From: Neospora caninum Liverpool
Taxonomy: Eukaryota > Apicomplexa > Conoidasida > Eucoccidiorida > Sarcocystidae
DNA length: 64,000 nucleotides
Direction: 5' to 3'
NCBI RefSeq assembly: GCF_000208865.1
Contig: NC_018385.1
Coordinates: 1,098,724-1,162,723 of the forward strand
Shown here: piece by piece, positions 1 through 11,700 of the stretch
How the letters are laid out: every line of letters begins with the position of its first letter
Position numbering within the stretch: the stretch's first letter is position 1
Notes under the pieces: generated by a model
The model's input: the letters and a program-made list of their open reading frames with translations, nothing else
Told to the model about the DNA's origin: nothing
The model's database searches: none
Program-made: the position numbers and the translations under genes

Positions 1-197
1 CAATGGAAGTAATAACGATGATAAGTGTGTGCGCGTTCCGGTTCGCTCCTTGTCCCAGGTGGCTTTTATTGTTGGAACGACGGTGGAAACCCCCCAGGTA
101 GCCAGTGGCAACCGTTTGATGTTTCAGCGTGACACTGACACAATGAGAGAGCCCCAGACGAGCTCGTGTTTGCGCCATGCCACAGCTGTTTCCGTAC

Positions 198-210
198 GGG
201 GGGGGGGGGG
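198..210. repeat. Poly-G tract
   Basis: Thirteen consecutive G residues in otherwise unremarkable sequence. 1-1263 holds no gene I can support. Confidence 0.9.
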
Positions 211-1263
211 TGCTTCTCCAGCCCATGCGGTGCCTGTCATGTACCCGGACATCACACTCGCCTCGCAGCCTGCATCTGGACTCCCCGAATAGACGTATCG
301 CATTCGGTATCAGTTAGTCTTCCTCACTAATCCGCGATGTATTCTGCAGATCACAACAAGCAGGCGCAGAGATGACCTACACGAGTGCGTGAAGGTGGCC
401 ATTGTCTGCGTGAATCGACATGCCACAAATTGAGCTTTCCAGGGTCTTTGATTTCAGGGATTCCGTAACGCGCCCAAAACCCCTCACTGACTCTCTCATA
501 CAACAAGTATGGACCGCAGCATTAAACATAGGACTTCCGTGGGAACAAAATATGCCCATCACCTCACTGCAATGTTTTTCTGCCTCCCTCTCTGCCCACG
601 AGGAATGCACGTAAATGCTGAGGACACGCGCAGTCCACTGGCGCTTCATGCGCGGTATGAACTGGTCACGCGCGTTCTGCCCACACACATCGATACACTC
701 GCCCGGGCATTGACACAACGACCGCACATCAAGATGCACGCTGCGGTCTCTCCGTCGACCATCGAAGCAATGTGAACCACCACTCTAGTGCTCCAGAGCG
801 ATAACTCACCACCAGAGGACCACGAATCGACCGTTAGAAAAGACTCGTAATACATGACGGTCCTACCCCTTTTGGAACACTCACCAGTCTTAGGCAGTCC
901 AGTGGGGTTGTGGTGGCGGTTGGCAGTCATGGCACCAGCAAAGCTAAACAGTACCTCCGCTATTCGATCCATACCAGAGCTCACCACTCCCGTGCGCGAT
1001 TCAAACAATGATGACGAGCTCAGAAACACCAATATAGCATTCCACGTAACGTCAGCCAGTACGGTGAAAGCAGGCACACAGCGCTCCTGAGGAGCATTAG
1101 GCTCCACCACCAGAAAAAATTGAGTGGCTAGTTGCAACTCGCGTACCACACTACACATTCTAGCACAATTCCCCGGAAAACAGTTGACTTAGCCGATTTA
1201 TCAGTAAGACTGAGTAAACGCTTACAGCAAACCGCCGCGTCACTAGAGTTCGCGCAGCCCTGT

Positions 1264-1800
1264 TTATTCATTATGAACCAGGAAGCGCTCCAAGTCCACC
1301 AGGAAAACAAGGACAACGCGTGAAGAACGGCAATTTGCTGACCTCTGAGCAGGCAGATTTCGTTCGACGGCGACTCTTTCGAGATTTCGCAGCTTTTTTT
1401 CTCGCCTTCTATTCTTATTCCACTCAGCCAACCTTATCAGAGGCGTATTTAGGACATACAATAGAAGTGCAAGAAGGAACGCTTCCGCAGATACATTTAC
1501 TCCCAAAAGGCCCCCCCCTGCCACCAAAAATCCCGCCCCAGTTCCAGCGTCGTTCTGCCGAGCGAAGTCAAATGAGGTTCTCACGTTCTGCCACTGCTGG
1601 GCAGTCTGATAATCTACGAGGTCCTGATCCCGAATAAAGGGGAGGAGTCGGATCCCCACTCTTTCCGCAGCCGCGTGCCTGTTCACGAACCTTCTCAGAA
1701 GCTCGCTGCGCGACCGTTCCGAGCGGTATGTGAGGAAGTGACCCAGGAACATCGCCACCGCCGAAACGACATACACTTTGAAGAATGCAGACACGCAGGA
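1264..1800 (-). CDS. Putative 3' exon of a hypothetical multi-pass membrane protein
   Basis: An open minus-strand frame ends with TAA at 1266-1264. The part below about 1800 looks protein-like. A hydrophobic helix containing VVSAVAMFLGHF is followed by a charged stretch (RSERSRSELLRRF), then a second long hydrophobic region (AGFLVAGGGLLGV to LLALLLYVL), then a basic Arg/Lys-rich tail. This suggests at least two membrane spans and a basic tail. The frame has no ATG at its upstream end, so this would be a last exon, and the acceptor is unclear; 1770-1800 is a guess. An AATAAA-like string overlaps the stop codon. I recognise no family and see no homologue. The frame could be chance, but its helix pattern is better than that of neighbouring open frames. 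Confidence 0.35.
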   Translation of the reverse strand, partial: SCVSAFFKVYVVSAVAMFLGHFLTYRSERSRSELLRRFVNRHAAAERVGIRLLPFIRDQDLVDYQTAQQWQNVRTSFDFARQNDAGTGAGFLVAGGGLLGVNVSAEAFLLALLLYVLNTPLIRLAEWNKNRRREKKLRNLERVAVERNLPAQRSANCRSSRVVLVFLVDLERFLVHNE

Positions 1801-2817
1801 ACTTAAAAAACGCTCAATCTTATGAGGTAGCGACGCTAGGATTCTCCTGCTTGACGATTCTGTTGTGCCTGGGAAATACGAAGCACAGCTCACAAAATGA
1901 CGGCATGCTTGAGCTTCGAAACTACCACGATCAATTAACACAATTAGACAGGAACAGCTGCAATGTTGTTCGAGGGCACTCTTTCCCCGAGATCTATGTG
2001 AGTCTCGCTAGCAATATATGCTCTAAAATAGACATGATGAACTGGAATCCTGGATGAAATACGCCTCTATGGTAGTATTGGAAAGCGCAGGCTGACAGGC
2101 ATGCTGCTTGAGGGTTACTCGCCCACACGCAGCGCAGAGGCGATCACGTGACTCTCGCATAACGCCCGTGCTTACCATGTCGCCACCGCCTCGGGCGCAG
2201 ATCTGAATGTCGCCCCGGGTCGCACTGCAACTCAACGGGGTACTGTTTCTGCCTGGTTTGGCGACTCAGGCCTATCAAAGTGCACGAGGGGATGTTCCTG
2301 AGAGCGATCCCTGCTGCCTCCGTAGCACGCTCCGTCCTGGCGTTGCTCGGTAAAGAGAGGGTCAATAAAAGAGGGACCGTGCTCTCTGATGGCTGCAAGC
2401 CGGAATCGAAACCACTGTTTGCCTTCCTGTCTGTTTTCAGTCGATCCGGTCTTTTTGCATCTGACAGTAACACGCGCATGGTGCCACCTCCTCCCCCTGC
2501 GGCTGCCGCTGCCGAAGGAAGCCACGCACGCCTGACAGCTACGCGATGAGACCAGGGTCCTGGAATATCAGCTATCGAAAGCAATAACAAAAGCATACAA
2601 GCGCTTCCAATAAATCAAAGTGAGAGACTTTGCCCCCCGTACACTGGATGCTTTATCGCCCTGCCACATGCCTGAGATATTCTGGCATTCCAGTTTCTGA
2701 GTTCCACTACTTCAGCTGTTGATAGTGTTTATCGAATGGCTCTGTTACCTTCGAAAAGTTTGGCATAAAGAAGCGGCAGAGCGAGGATCTTTTCTCCTCT
2801 CCCGGGGCACAGAACGA

Positions 2818-4025
2818 CTACAGCATCTCCTTGACGGACAAAAGGATGCCCATTGCTTTGTCCTCGATATCCTTGCTCAGAGAGTGGATTCGCAACCATC
2901 GGTATAGCGTCCTCCCGCAGCGCCTGATAGCTGCGTGCTTCTGCTCTTCTCTCAGATTCGTGGTTGCCCATTTCATCCTGCTCCCCACTCTGCTGTGGCT
3001 GATGGGTGACAGTACGGTCACTGTCGTGAAGCGTTGAGAGAACGCCTTCAGGGACGAGCACGAATTGTTGATCATTCACCTGGCGTGTGGCCACAGCGGG
3101 CACCACCGTGTACACGAAGCCTATGCAATTTAACAGCAGCACAGCGGAAAGGAAAGGTGATGACAGCGTCGCTGCTGTAAGGGAGCCAGCCGTGTGTATA
3201 CAAGCAGTTAGGATCTAATGTGGCGGATACACGGCGAGTTGCACGGCTTTTTCAGCGGGTAGACTCTACCACTGGAGCATCATACGCAGGATACACATTT
3301 AGCTTTAATACAGTTCAACCGTCGAGTAGTTGGCTGCAGGTGGCGGCGCCTCCGCGACGAGGATGCCCTATGCCACCAAAACGACGAACTATGCGTTAGC
3401 ATGTGTCCGATTCCAGTTTTGGTCCTGGCGTCCAGATTCGTCGTAAACTCTGCCACTCTATAATAAGCTCACCATCTGCGCACAGGAGGCCACCTTGCTC
3501 ACTCCGTGACACGCGTAAAACTTCTTTAGGCGAAAACGTCTGTGAAGATTCTTCAACAAAGCCAGTTCCCAGGCAAGCTCCATCACCGGATTCCATTCGT
3601 GGCTGCTGCGTCCGGCTACTTCCTGGCCTGCGATACGTTCGTTTCCGGTTTCCTGGTTCACGCCTCCAGGGGCCGGAAAGCAGACCGTGCACTACGCTGC
3701 CTAGATTTGGAGTCTCCCTGACCTGAGTACGACTGGCTGACACCAGCACAAAATGGGCATCTGAATGCCCTTTGGCCCGCCCCCCTCTTTCTTCTTCCGC
3801 CGCATCGCCTTCTCTCGCCCTTTCCAGAGTATCGATATACCTAAGCGACAGCTCATCATCCTCGGGATTCGCTAATACGTACTCCTCCGGGACAACGGCG
3901 GCCTCTGGCCAAATGATGCGGGGAAGCAAAACTACCCCGGCAATGGCTCCGGACAGCAAAAAAACGCCCAACTTTCCTCTCCTCATGCTGGGGTTGCCCC
4001 TACTGCATTCGACGCTTGCTCTCAT
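2818..4025 (-). CDS. Putative hypothetical single-pass protein, exon structure uncertain
   Basis: An ATG at 4025 opens a minus-strand frame with a hydrophobic signal-anchor (GVFLLSGAIAGVVLL), then an acidic stretch and an RAREGDAAEEERGG segment. The frame can run unspliced to a stop at 3396. Alternatively, a CAG|GTCAGG donor (exon end 3723) and an acceptor giving exon start 3652 join in phase 0 to a frame containing HEWNPVMELAWELALL. That frame reaches another good donor, ATG|GTGAGC, with exon end 3473. Further down, a helical Lys/Arg-rich frame (LREEQKHAAIRRCGRTLYRW) stops at 2818 and could be the last exon. Both versions are compatible with a small secreted or type II membrane protein. The 70-base first intron is short for this genome. 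No family is recognised. Confidence 0.3.
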
Positions 4026-5793
4026 GCGCCCCCCCTACCGGCAGATGATACACAAATATGACAATGCGCCAGAAAAAGACACGCTGTGGGTGACAAAAAT
4101 GGGCTAAGCTGCAACCAGGTGTACAGAATGCGTTCTAATGCACCTGAGGTTTTTAAAACGCCTGGACGGGTGATATTTCGTGTTAGAGTATAAACCGAGG
4201 AGATGTAACGCCGCTGTGTCTCTCCAACGCTGCAGGATGGTGTCTAGTGTTGGCTTCCTAAAGAGACGCCGCTGCCCAGTCAATAATCGAAGGCGGACGT
4301 GCCGGGCCCCCCGGTCCGCGGCTGCGATAAATTGCTGCTGCATTTTTGTCGCTGCACTGTACATTGTGGAACACATGGCGTGGCGTTCTCGTGTGGAGTG
4401 TATGCAAATGAAAGACCAGGCCCGAGTGTTCGCCGGAAGAATCCGCTGGGCTTGTTTCGTGGCACAGCGCGTGCTTGGGACGGGTAGTGGCCAGGGCGGC
4501 ATGCGGTGGAAAAGATTGCTCGCTGACTCCAGCAGTTGAGCTGAGAGAGCTGTTATCAGGAAAGTTTCACACAAAACATACTAGCGACAGACTTGGACAG
4601 GAGGAAGTCTTGGGCCCTCATTTCCCTCCGACGAACAGTTGGAAGACTTGACTCGAAAGAAACTCCCCACTGCGTCGACTGAAAGGCAGCTCAGCAGGAG
4701 CGGCTGTGCCCGAAGTACGCAGCTTCTTATATCCCGTGATCGCTTTGCCCACCGCAAGACGACGATGCAAGGAGAGAACGCACGTCAGAAGAGAAGCAGC
4801 AGAAGCGGTTATCTCTTTCACGACGTATGGCTGAGAGGAACTGCAACCGCTTGCACACCCTTCAGACAACTAACCCCATACGCAAAACAGGTACCCGTTG
4901 ATGGAGAACTAACTGTTCGCTGTGCATTGGACTGTCACAGAGGGATATTTGCCTGGCGGTCTGACCGCTGCTCGCTGTCACCACTGGCACTTTAGCAATG
5001 GTTGTAGGAATCGGCGGCATGAGCCGCAGCCGCCATCAGTTAGAGGGCTCCAACTGCAATCGTTGCACTATCAAGAAGTAGAGCAACCTCAGAAGAGGCG
5101 GCTTCGCACATGCCTAATCTAATGGCACTTAAGGTGGAAGACATCGACGAAAATACGATGACAAAAGCTGAGCCGGAGTCTATCACAGTGATACCGACGG
5201 CTGGGACAGTAGCTGTTGGCAGGAGAAAGGGTCCTCTAATATGCCTACGTTATGTATGGTGATGGCTGTTGCAGCAGAGCTATACGCTGTAAAAAAGGCG
5301 AATCGACAATGATATGCCGCAGAAAAACGACATACGCCGTGGGTGCCCACGGTTGCATGTGATTCATTATAGAAAACTTTTTGCAAGAATGACACTATGA
5401 AATCGAGAAGGGACACTGAAATCTTTGCGGACGGGAGAAAATGCATTTTGATGCTGTTTGCGCCTGTGCGTTTCTTCAACCATTCCGCTTCAATTCCATT
5501 CATAATCTTGCTCCTGTCTCTGAACTCCTTCCCCTTTGCCTGCACTGCTTCGCTCTACGGCTTCCCTTCTGTCCATTTTCGCCCTCCAGTTCACAGTCCT
5601 AGACGTCCTGGTTTGTGCCTATCTTTGCTTCTTGCTCCCCCTACCTCTATCGCGTTCCGCCGCTCTTCATTCAGTTTTCGTCTTCGTGCTGCTCTCTTGC
5701 AAATAGTCTTTCTACGTCTTCCTCTGAGTTCTTGCGTTGTTGTCCGGTTGCCTCACAGTTCTCGTTTTACGAGTTTAGAGTGCAGAAAGACCT
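4026..5793. other. Intergenic stretch, no supported gene
   Basis: Only short overlapping open frames occur here, with no recognisable domain or consistent splice sites. Part of 5300-5793 is probably 3' UTR or downstream flank of the minus-strand phosphatase gene, which stops at 5794. Composition is less GC-rich than the coding regions to the right. Confidence 0.4.
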
Positions 5794-8700
5794 TCATTGC
5801 CATAGTGATGGCATTCCTCCGCTCTCTGCTTCCGCGATGTTCTCCTCACCCCGGTCAAGCGCAAGCTCGTACTCGCTATCTAAATTCGCATCGGCTTCAG
5901 CCACCACCCACGCAGCGGCGACAGTGATATCGTCTTCTTTCCCACCACTTGTAAAACTCGAAAACAGGGAGCCTCGCTGGCCGGCACGGCCTTCCAGTGC
6001 GGTCTGCTTCCTCGCTTCCTTCGCAAAAGGTGCCTGCGCAGAGGAGTCCAGCGATCGCCAGTACGCTGCCAAAGCAAGCGCACGAGCAATGTCGCCCGGA
6101 GGGGTTGCGCGTATCACACCGATTGACAGGTTCTTCGCTTCCGTTGGTGACAGAGCTAAACCTAGGACGAAGGAGAAACACATCAGCTTTCGCCTCCAGA
6201 GGTACGGAAACACGGAGTGGACGAAGAAACGGGAATCTCAAACATGCGATGCAGTTCGAGAGATGTACAGCTGTACACATATGCATTATCCACGCATATA
6301 TCTCACAATACTACTGTTTCTTCTTCGTCGTTGCTATAGTTACATCTGGTGAAACTCCCTCACGCGGTGACAATGGAATCGTGCATCGATAGGAAGGCGT
6401 TCTGAACACCACGAGAGGCCGACTCGGGCGGCATATTTGCTTTCCTGGTGTGCTGAAACTATATATATATATATATATATCAGCTATCCATACGAATAGA
6501 CAACGACACCCGTAGCCCTTTGCTAGGGATGGAGGGACGAGTACCCTTCCTCTATGTGCGCTGGTTCCTGGAAGCGGATTTTTTTGCGTCTAGAACTCAC
6601 TACTGAGCGCGGTAATTTCGTAGTCGAAGAGATTGTCAAACAGCCCATCAGTGCCGAGAAGAATAAGGTCTCCTGCTTCAACGCGCACTGTTGTCGACTC
6701 GATACACGACGGCGAGTCTCCAATGGGCGAATCAGGTTCGCTGTGTTCACCTGCCTCGCCGCGCTTGCCGCCGGCGGGTGTCCTCTCTTCTGCGCGCTGA
6801 TGAAATTCCTTCTCTGCAATGGACACCAAACGATGCAAGCCCTGCATGGACACGAGCGACACAGAGCAGGACGAGAGCGAACCGTACGAAGTCAAACAGA
6901 AGCGAGGGCCGAGAACGGGGAAAACGCAGAGGGTTGGAACAGACCAACGTCTCTCGAGAACTCGCACCCTGTCAAGGATTCACACAAAGTAGCCACTTCC
7001 AGCACGAATCGAAGCGCCTGAGAGGAAAATATTCCGTTGTACGTCGGCTCGTGAAGCGCAGAAGAACTGCACGAGACCAAGACGAGTTGTTGTTTTTGAC
7101 AGAGCGACTCGAAAGGCTGCCGCGTTTTGGCCATCCACCCTATGGGGAGAAAAGCTGGACTAAGGAAATAGAGTGCGCCCTCGTCAGGGACCTACCGCGG
7201 CGCACGAGGAAGAAGCTGCGCAGAAGAGAAAAAGCAAAACACGCACAACCCCTCTTCAGACCGCCGGTCGCCCCCCTCCCCTTACCGTAGCTCGCAACCG
7301 CTCCCAATCCTCAGGAGCAGGAATATGGGCGAACTGATAGGGGACATTGAAGCTGTGCTGCATTCCCTTCACTCGCTTCACGACACTTAGGGCGGTTCCG
7401 CCGGCGCGCGTGTGGTTTCGGAGACGACGAAGAACCATCCCACTGCTGTCTCCGAGATTCGCGAACCCTGCGGTGTGAGGTGCCAGAAACGCGCCGCACA
7501 AAAAGTGAACAAAAATGAACGGAACAACCACACGCCACAGCGCCGGCGCGACACACACAGCGTCACGGCCGCAACCGACAGAAGGCATCAAGACAGGCTG
7601 GAACGAAGAGATTGCGAAACGGCCCCGAGAGAAGAGAAGAGTGCGACCCGATCAGACATGCAGACGAATGAGGAAGAAACGCAAGAAGACAGATACACAA
7701 CGTGGAGAGGCAGAGGAAGAACCGGTATACCCGGAGAAGAATGAATGCAAGTCCCGTCACGAGCCAAGGACGGGACGAAGAAACGCGACAAGGACATGGA
7801 GACAGGCGCCGCGAGTCAAGCGGGAGCCATTTGGACTCGAAATCGCCAGAAACGACATGCAGAAACGCAACTATTTGGAGAGGACGTGAGCGGAGATGTG
7901 CCAGTCTAAGTCCCGCAGAGACCGACGGTTTCCGGCTCCATTTCTTTCTGGCGTCGGGCGACGCACTCTGTCGCGCCTGCGACGTTTTCTCGAACTGCAT
8001 GGTCTTGTCTCGTTTGTTTTCTGTGCACCTTACCGAGGATGGCTTTATCCTCGTCGAGAACTCCCACGAGCGCTGTGCTGCTTCCGTAATTTTTTGCCTC
8101 CCTATAGGCCTTCGAAAGCGCCTCCGTGGCAGCTTGCGCAGCATCAAAGTCGGGCTTTGTCGCCTCGTCTGAGCCCTTGCGATCGTGTCCTTGTTCCGAA
8201 GCGTGGCGCTCTGCCGGCCGTTCCTCTGCCCGTCGCTGTTCCGCCCAATGCGTCTTCTTGATTCTCCGCACATGTCTGAGAGATCCCTTCATCAGATCCT
8301 GGGCGAAGGACTGAGGGTTGATGCCGGCGAGGTCTTCCCACTCGCCGACGCCGTCGGCCACGCCGACCGCGTTGCAGGCGCTGCTGATAAACCACGCGTC
8401 TTCGCCCCCTCGGTAGCGCTTGTCGTCCCTGGGGATCGAGAAGGAGCCTAGCCACAGACACAGGCGCGGCCTCCCCGTCCCTGAGGTCGCAACGCCCCTC
8501 GACGCAACCCGCTGAGACAACTCCGCGCGTGATTCCGTCGTATCGTGAGACGAAGAAAGGCCTGGCGGATGCCTGAGCTTAGCAGGCGGGGCGGGGCCGC
8601 AAGACGCAGAGCTCGCCGACAGACGCCCTCCGCCGCGGCCTGCAGGAGACAGGGAAAACGCGTTGCCGTCGGCACGCACACAAGACACGGTCGAGAAAAA

Positions 8701-11700
8701 GATTCGTGAGCCAGCGAAACAACAGGGAAACCAAACGTGAAGCGCGGCACGCTGCAGCATCGAACAGACTCCTCCAAAGATGCGGCAAAAGGAACCTGAA
8801 CGGAAACCGTCGAAAAGACGCGCGGCAGCACACGAGAGTGGAGAATGGCACACAACCGGAGACCACCTTCGCGGATAGCCACAGCCGAGAGACGCGCCGC
8901 CTTCTGTAGACAGGCCGGGAAGGACTTCGAGTCAAACGGCCACCGGAAGTTTCGCGTTTGGACTGCGGAGTGACAAACACGATTACCACGCGCTTGCGGG
9001 CGAATCCCCATCCCCCGGCCCCTCCAACTTTCGGAGCGAGGATGTCCCCGTCGCTCCTGTACGCCGCGTGAGCACGCGCGCCCCTATATGCCACGAACAA
9101 GCCGACACCCACACGCACGGCCTCCCTGGCAGCGGAGCCTGAAATGTTACTGGTTGGAACTTACCGCCTGGGCGTTCGCCCTCTGTCTGCCTAGCGCCTG
9201 GTGTCTCCGGCCGTGAGTCGTGGCCAGCTCGAGGCGAGGCACGTTCGCGACAAGCCGGACCGTACGAAGCCTCTCGTCGCGGGCCTTCCCCGTCCTTTCC
9301 TCGCCCCTCTCCGTGCGTGCCGCGGGATTCGGAGGCGGGCACGGACGCGTCCATCTCGTCTTCTCGTCTCCGCACTCGCCTCCCACGACCGCTGAGAATG
9401 ACCTCCAAAATGCACTGTGGGAAGTCTCGCAGGCAACCACTCAGGCGCCCCAGGTTGAGGTCGAGCCTCAGGCGCGCCTCGCCCTGCTCGGGTCCGAAGG
9501 CCACGGTGTTGGCGCGGTGGATGGGGCTGCGCACGGAGAAGACCGACGAGCCGAGCTCTGGACGTCCCGGTCCCTGGTCGAGGCTCTGGGGAACAAGCGA
9601 CGCGCGAGAGGCCGCGAGAGGAGAGGCAGACAGCAAGAAGGCGTGGGACCACCCAGGAACTGCGTCTGCTCCGACGCTGTCCACGCTGCTCACAGAGTCC
9701 GCCGAGCCTGCGCTGCCGACAGACTCCGAGCTCAGGGTGCGTCGCCGGAACCCTTCGAGCGCTGCGAGGTCTCTGCAGCGGAAGAAGCACACGCGACGCC
9801 ACGCGAGAATCTGCGACGCCGCGGGGGAAAAGGACAGAAACGAAAAAGAGGCAGAGACGCGGCACGCCCGCGAGCGGAACGCGGCGGAACCGGAGAGAGG
9901 CGAAAGACGGAGCAGGCGAAACCGAGGAAGCACGAACGACCGAAGGAGAAAAGTATCGGGGGAGACGGGAGACAACAGAGATGACGTCGCCACAGGTGGC
10001 TTCGAAAATCCGTCTGCGCGCGACCGCGTCCAGGCACCGCCGTGAAACCGGCCGGGCTGAGCAGACGGACGTTGAAACTTACCTTCTTTGCGTTTTCGCA
10101 AGAAGTTTTTGAAGCGCGCAGGCCCGACGCCTTGGCGGACTCCTCCAGCTGGCTCCCGATTTCCTCCGTAGGGAGCAGCGAGTCGCCCACGTCGGCGTCT
10201 TCGCGTCGTCTTTTGAACCGCCTGCCGGCACCTCGCGCGCAGTCCATCCTTCCTCGCTTCCAACCTGACTCCGGCTGATCCTCGCGACGTCTCCGCCCTC
10301 AGTGACCGGTCCCCTCGTAGGGCGAGAGGTGGGCGTCCCCACTAGACTCAACGTCTCTCCTTGTAAGACCGCAAGAGAGAGCGTAGTCGCCGGTGCGATG
10401 GACGCGCCCCACGTCTGTCGCCGCGTCGCCCCACTGTAGCTCGCGCCGGCCGGAGAGACCGCGAGTCGCTGGCATCCATCGCGTGGGATGTCGCCCGTCT
10501 GCGAGGCCTGCTCACCACCGGAAGAATCGTGCCAAGGCTTTCCAGAGGAAACCTGCAAAGGGGCTCCAGGGAGAAGACCCGCGTCCTGCGAAGGGTGTGG
10601 TGAGCTATCCCCCGAGCTGCTTCGCGTTTCCGCGCTGCGTTCCTTCCCTTGCGCAGCCGTCCCTCCCCGGTTCCTGCGTCGCTCGCCAAGGCGTCTTTCC
10701 TCGCCTTCTCCCGACCCCCGAGGTCGCTGCGCCTGCTTGGCCTGTCCTGCACACGCCACAGCGCCTGTTCCACCCCGATTCGTCGTCGATTGCCGCTCGT
10801 CCCCTTCGTATTCGCCTGTCGCCAGCGAGACCGTGGAGAGGATCTGAGGCGTCGAAGGCCGCGCGCTCTGGAAGAACAGCCCCTCGCCAGGCGGGCCGGA
10901 GACACACCGGTGTCCGAGGCCCGGACGGGCGTGCGAGAGGAGGCTTCGAGGCGCAGAGACAGAGGTCTCTTCGTGGTCGGAGTCTCGCTCGCTCGCGGCA
11001 AAGCTCCGAATGACGTGGCTCCTTGGACTCGTCGTGCCACTCGACGCCGCTGGACAGTCTCCACCGGATTCTCCCGCTCTCTCGGCTCGTGAGCGAGCAG
11101 TCCTGGAAGCAGGCGATTGAGGAATCGTCCCCTTTTCGGAGTCCCGCCTCGTTCCAGTAGAAGAACAAAGGACAGGAGGCGAACAAGAGCTCTGCGCCAG
11201 CGCCTCTGGAGAGGACCGCCTCGGACTGCCAGCGAAAGAGGTCGCGGCCGCGCCCCGCGAAGCCAAGGGCGACTCAAAGGACGAACGCGAAGACAGCGGA
11301 GAGGACGACGCACGAGATCCGGCGTCACCGGCTTTTGGCCAGCAAGTCTGACAGGTGGAGTCCCTCGGCGTAGGCTCAACACGCGCTGGCCGAACCACCG
11401 GTGTCCGCTCCCCACCGTCCCTCTCGACACGCCTCGGTCCTTCGCCCCGCTGTCGACTTGTTCCTCTTCCACTCAGTCGCTCCCGAATCTTCCGGCACAG
11501 CGCTGCGCCGCGTCCTGCCTCCATTCCCTGCCTGTCTTCTTGCCCGCCGTCCGGTTCGCCTCCGCGCCGCGCAGAACCTGCACTGGAGAGCGCCTTGGCG
11601 CTGGCTGGGCGACGGTAATTTTCCCACTCGGAGACCGCATCGGGGGAGCCCGACGTGCCTGTTGACCTTCGGCGTCCTTCGCACGTCGAGGGGACGCGTC

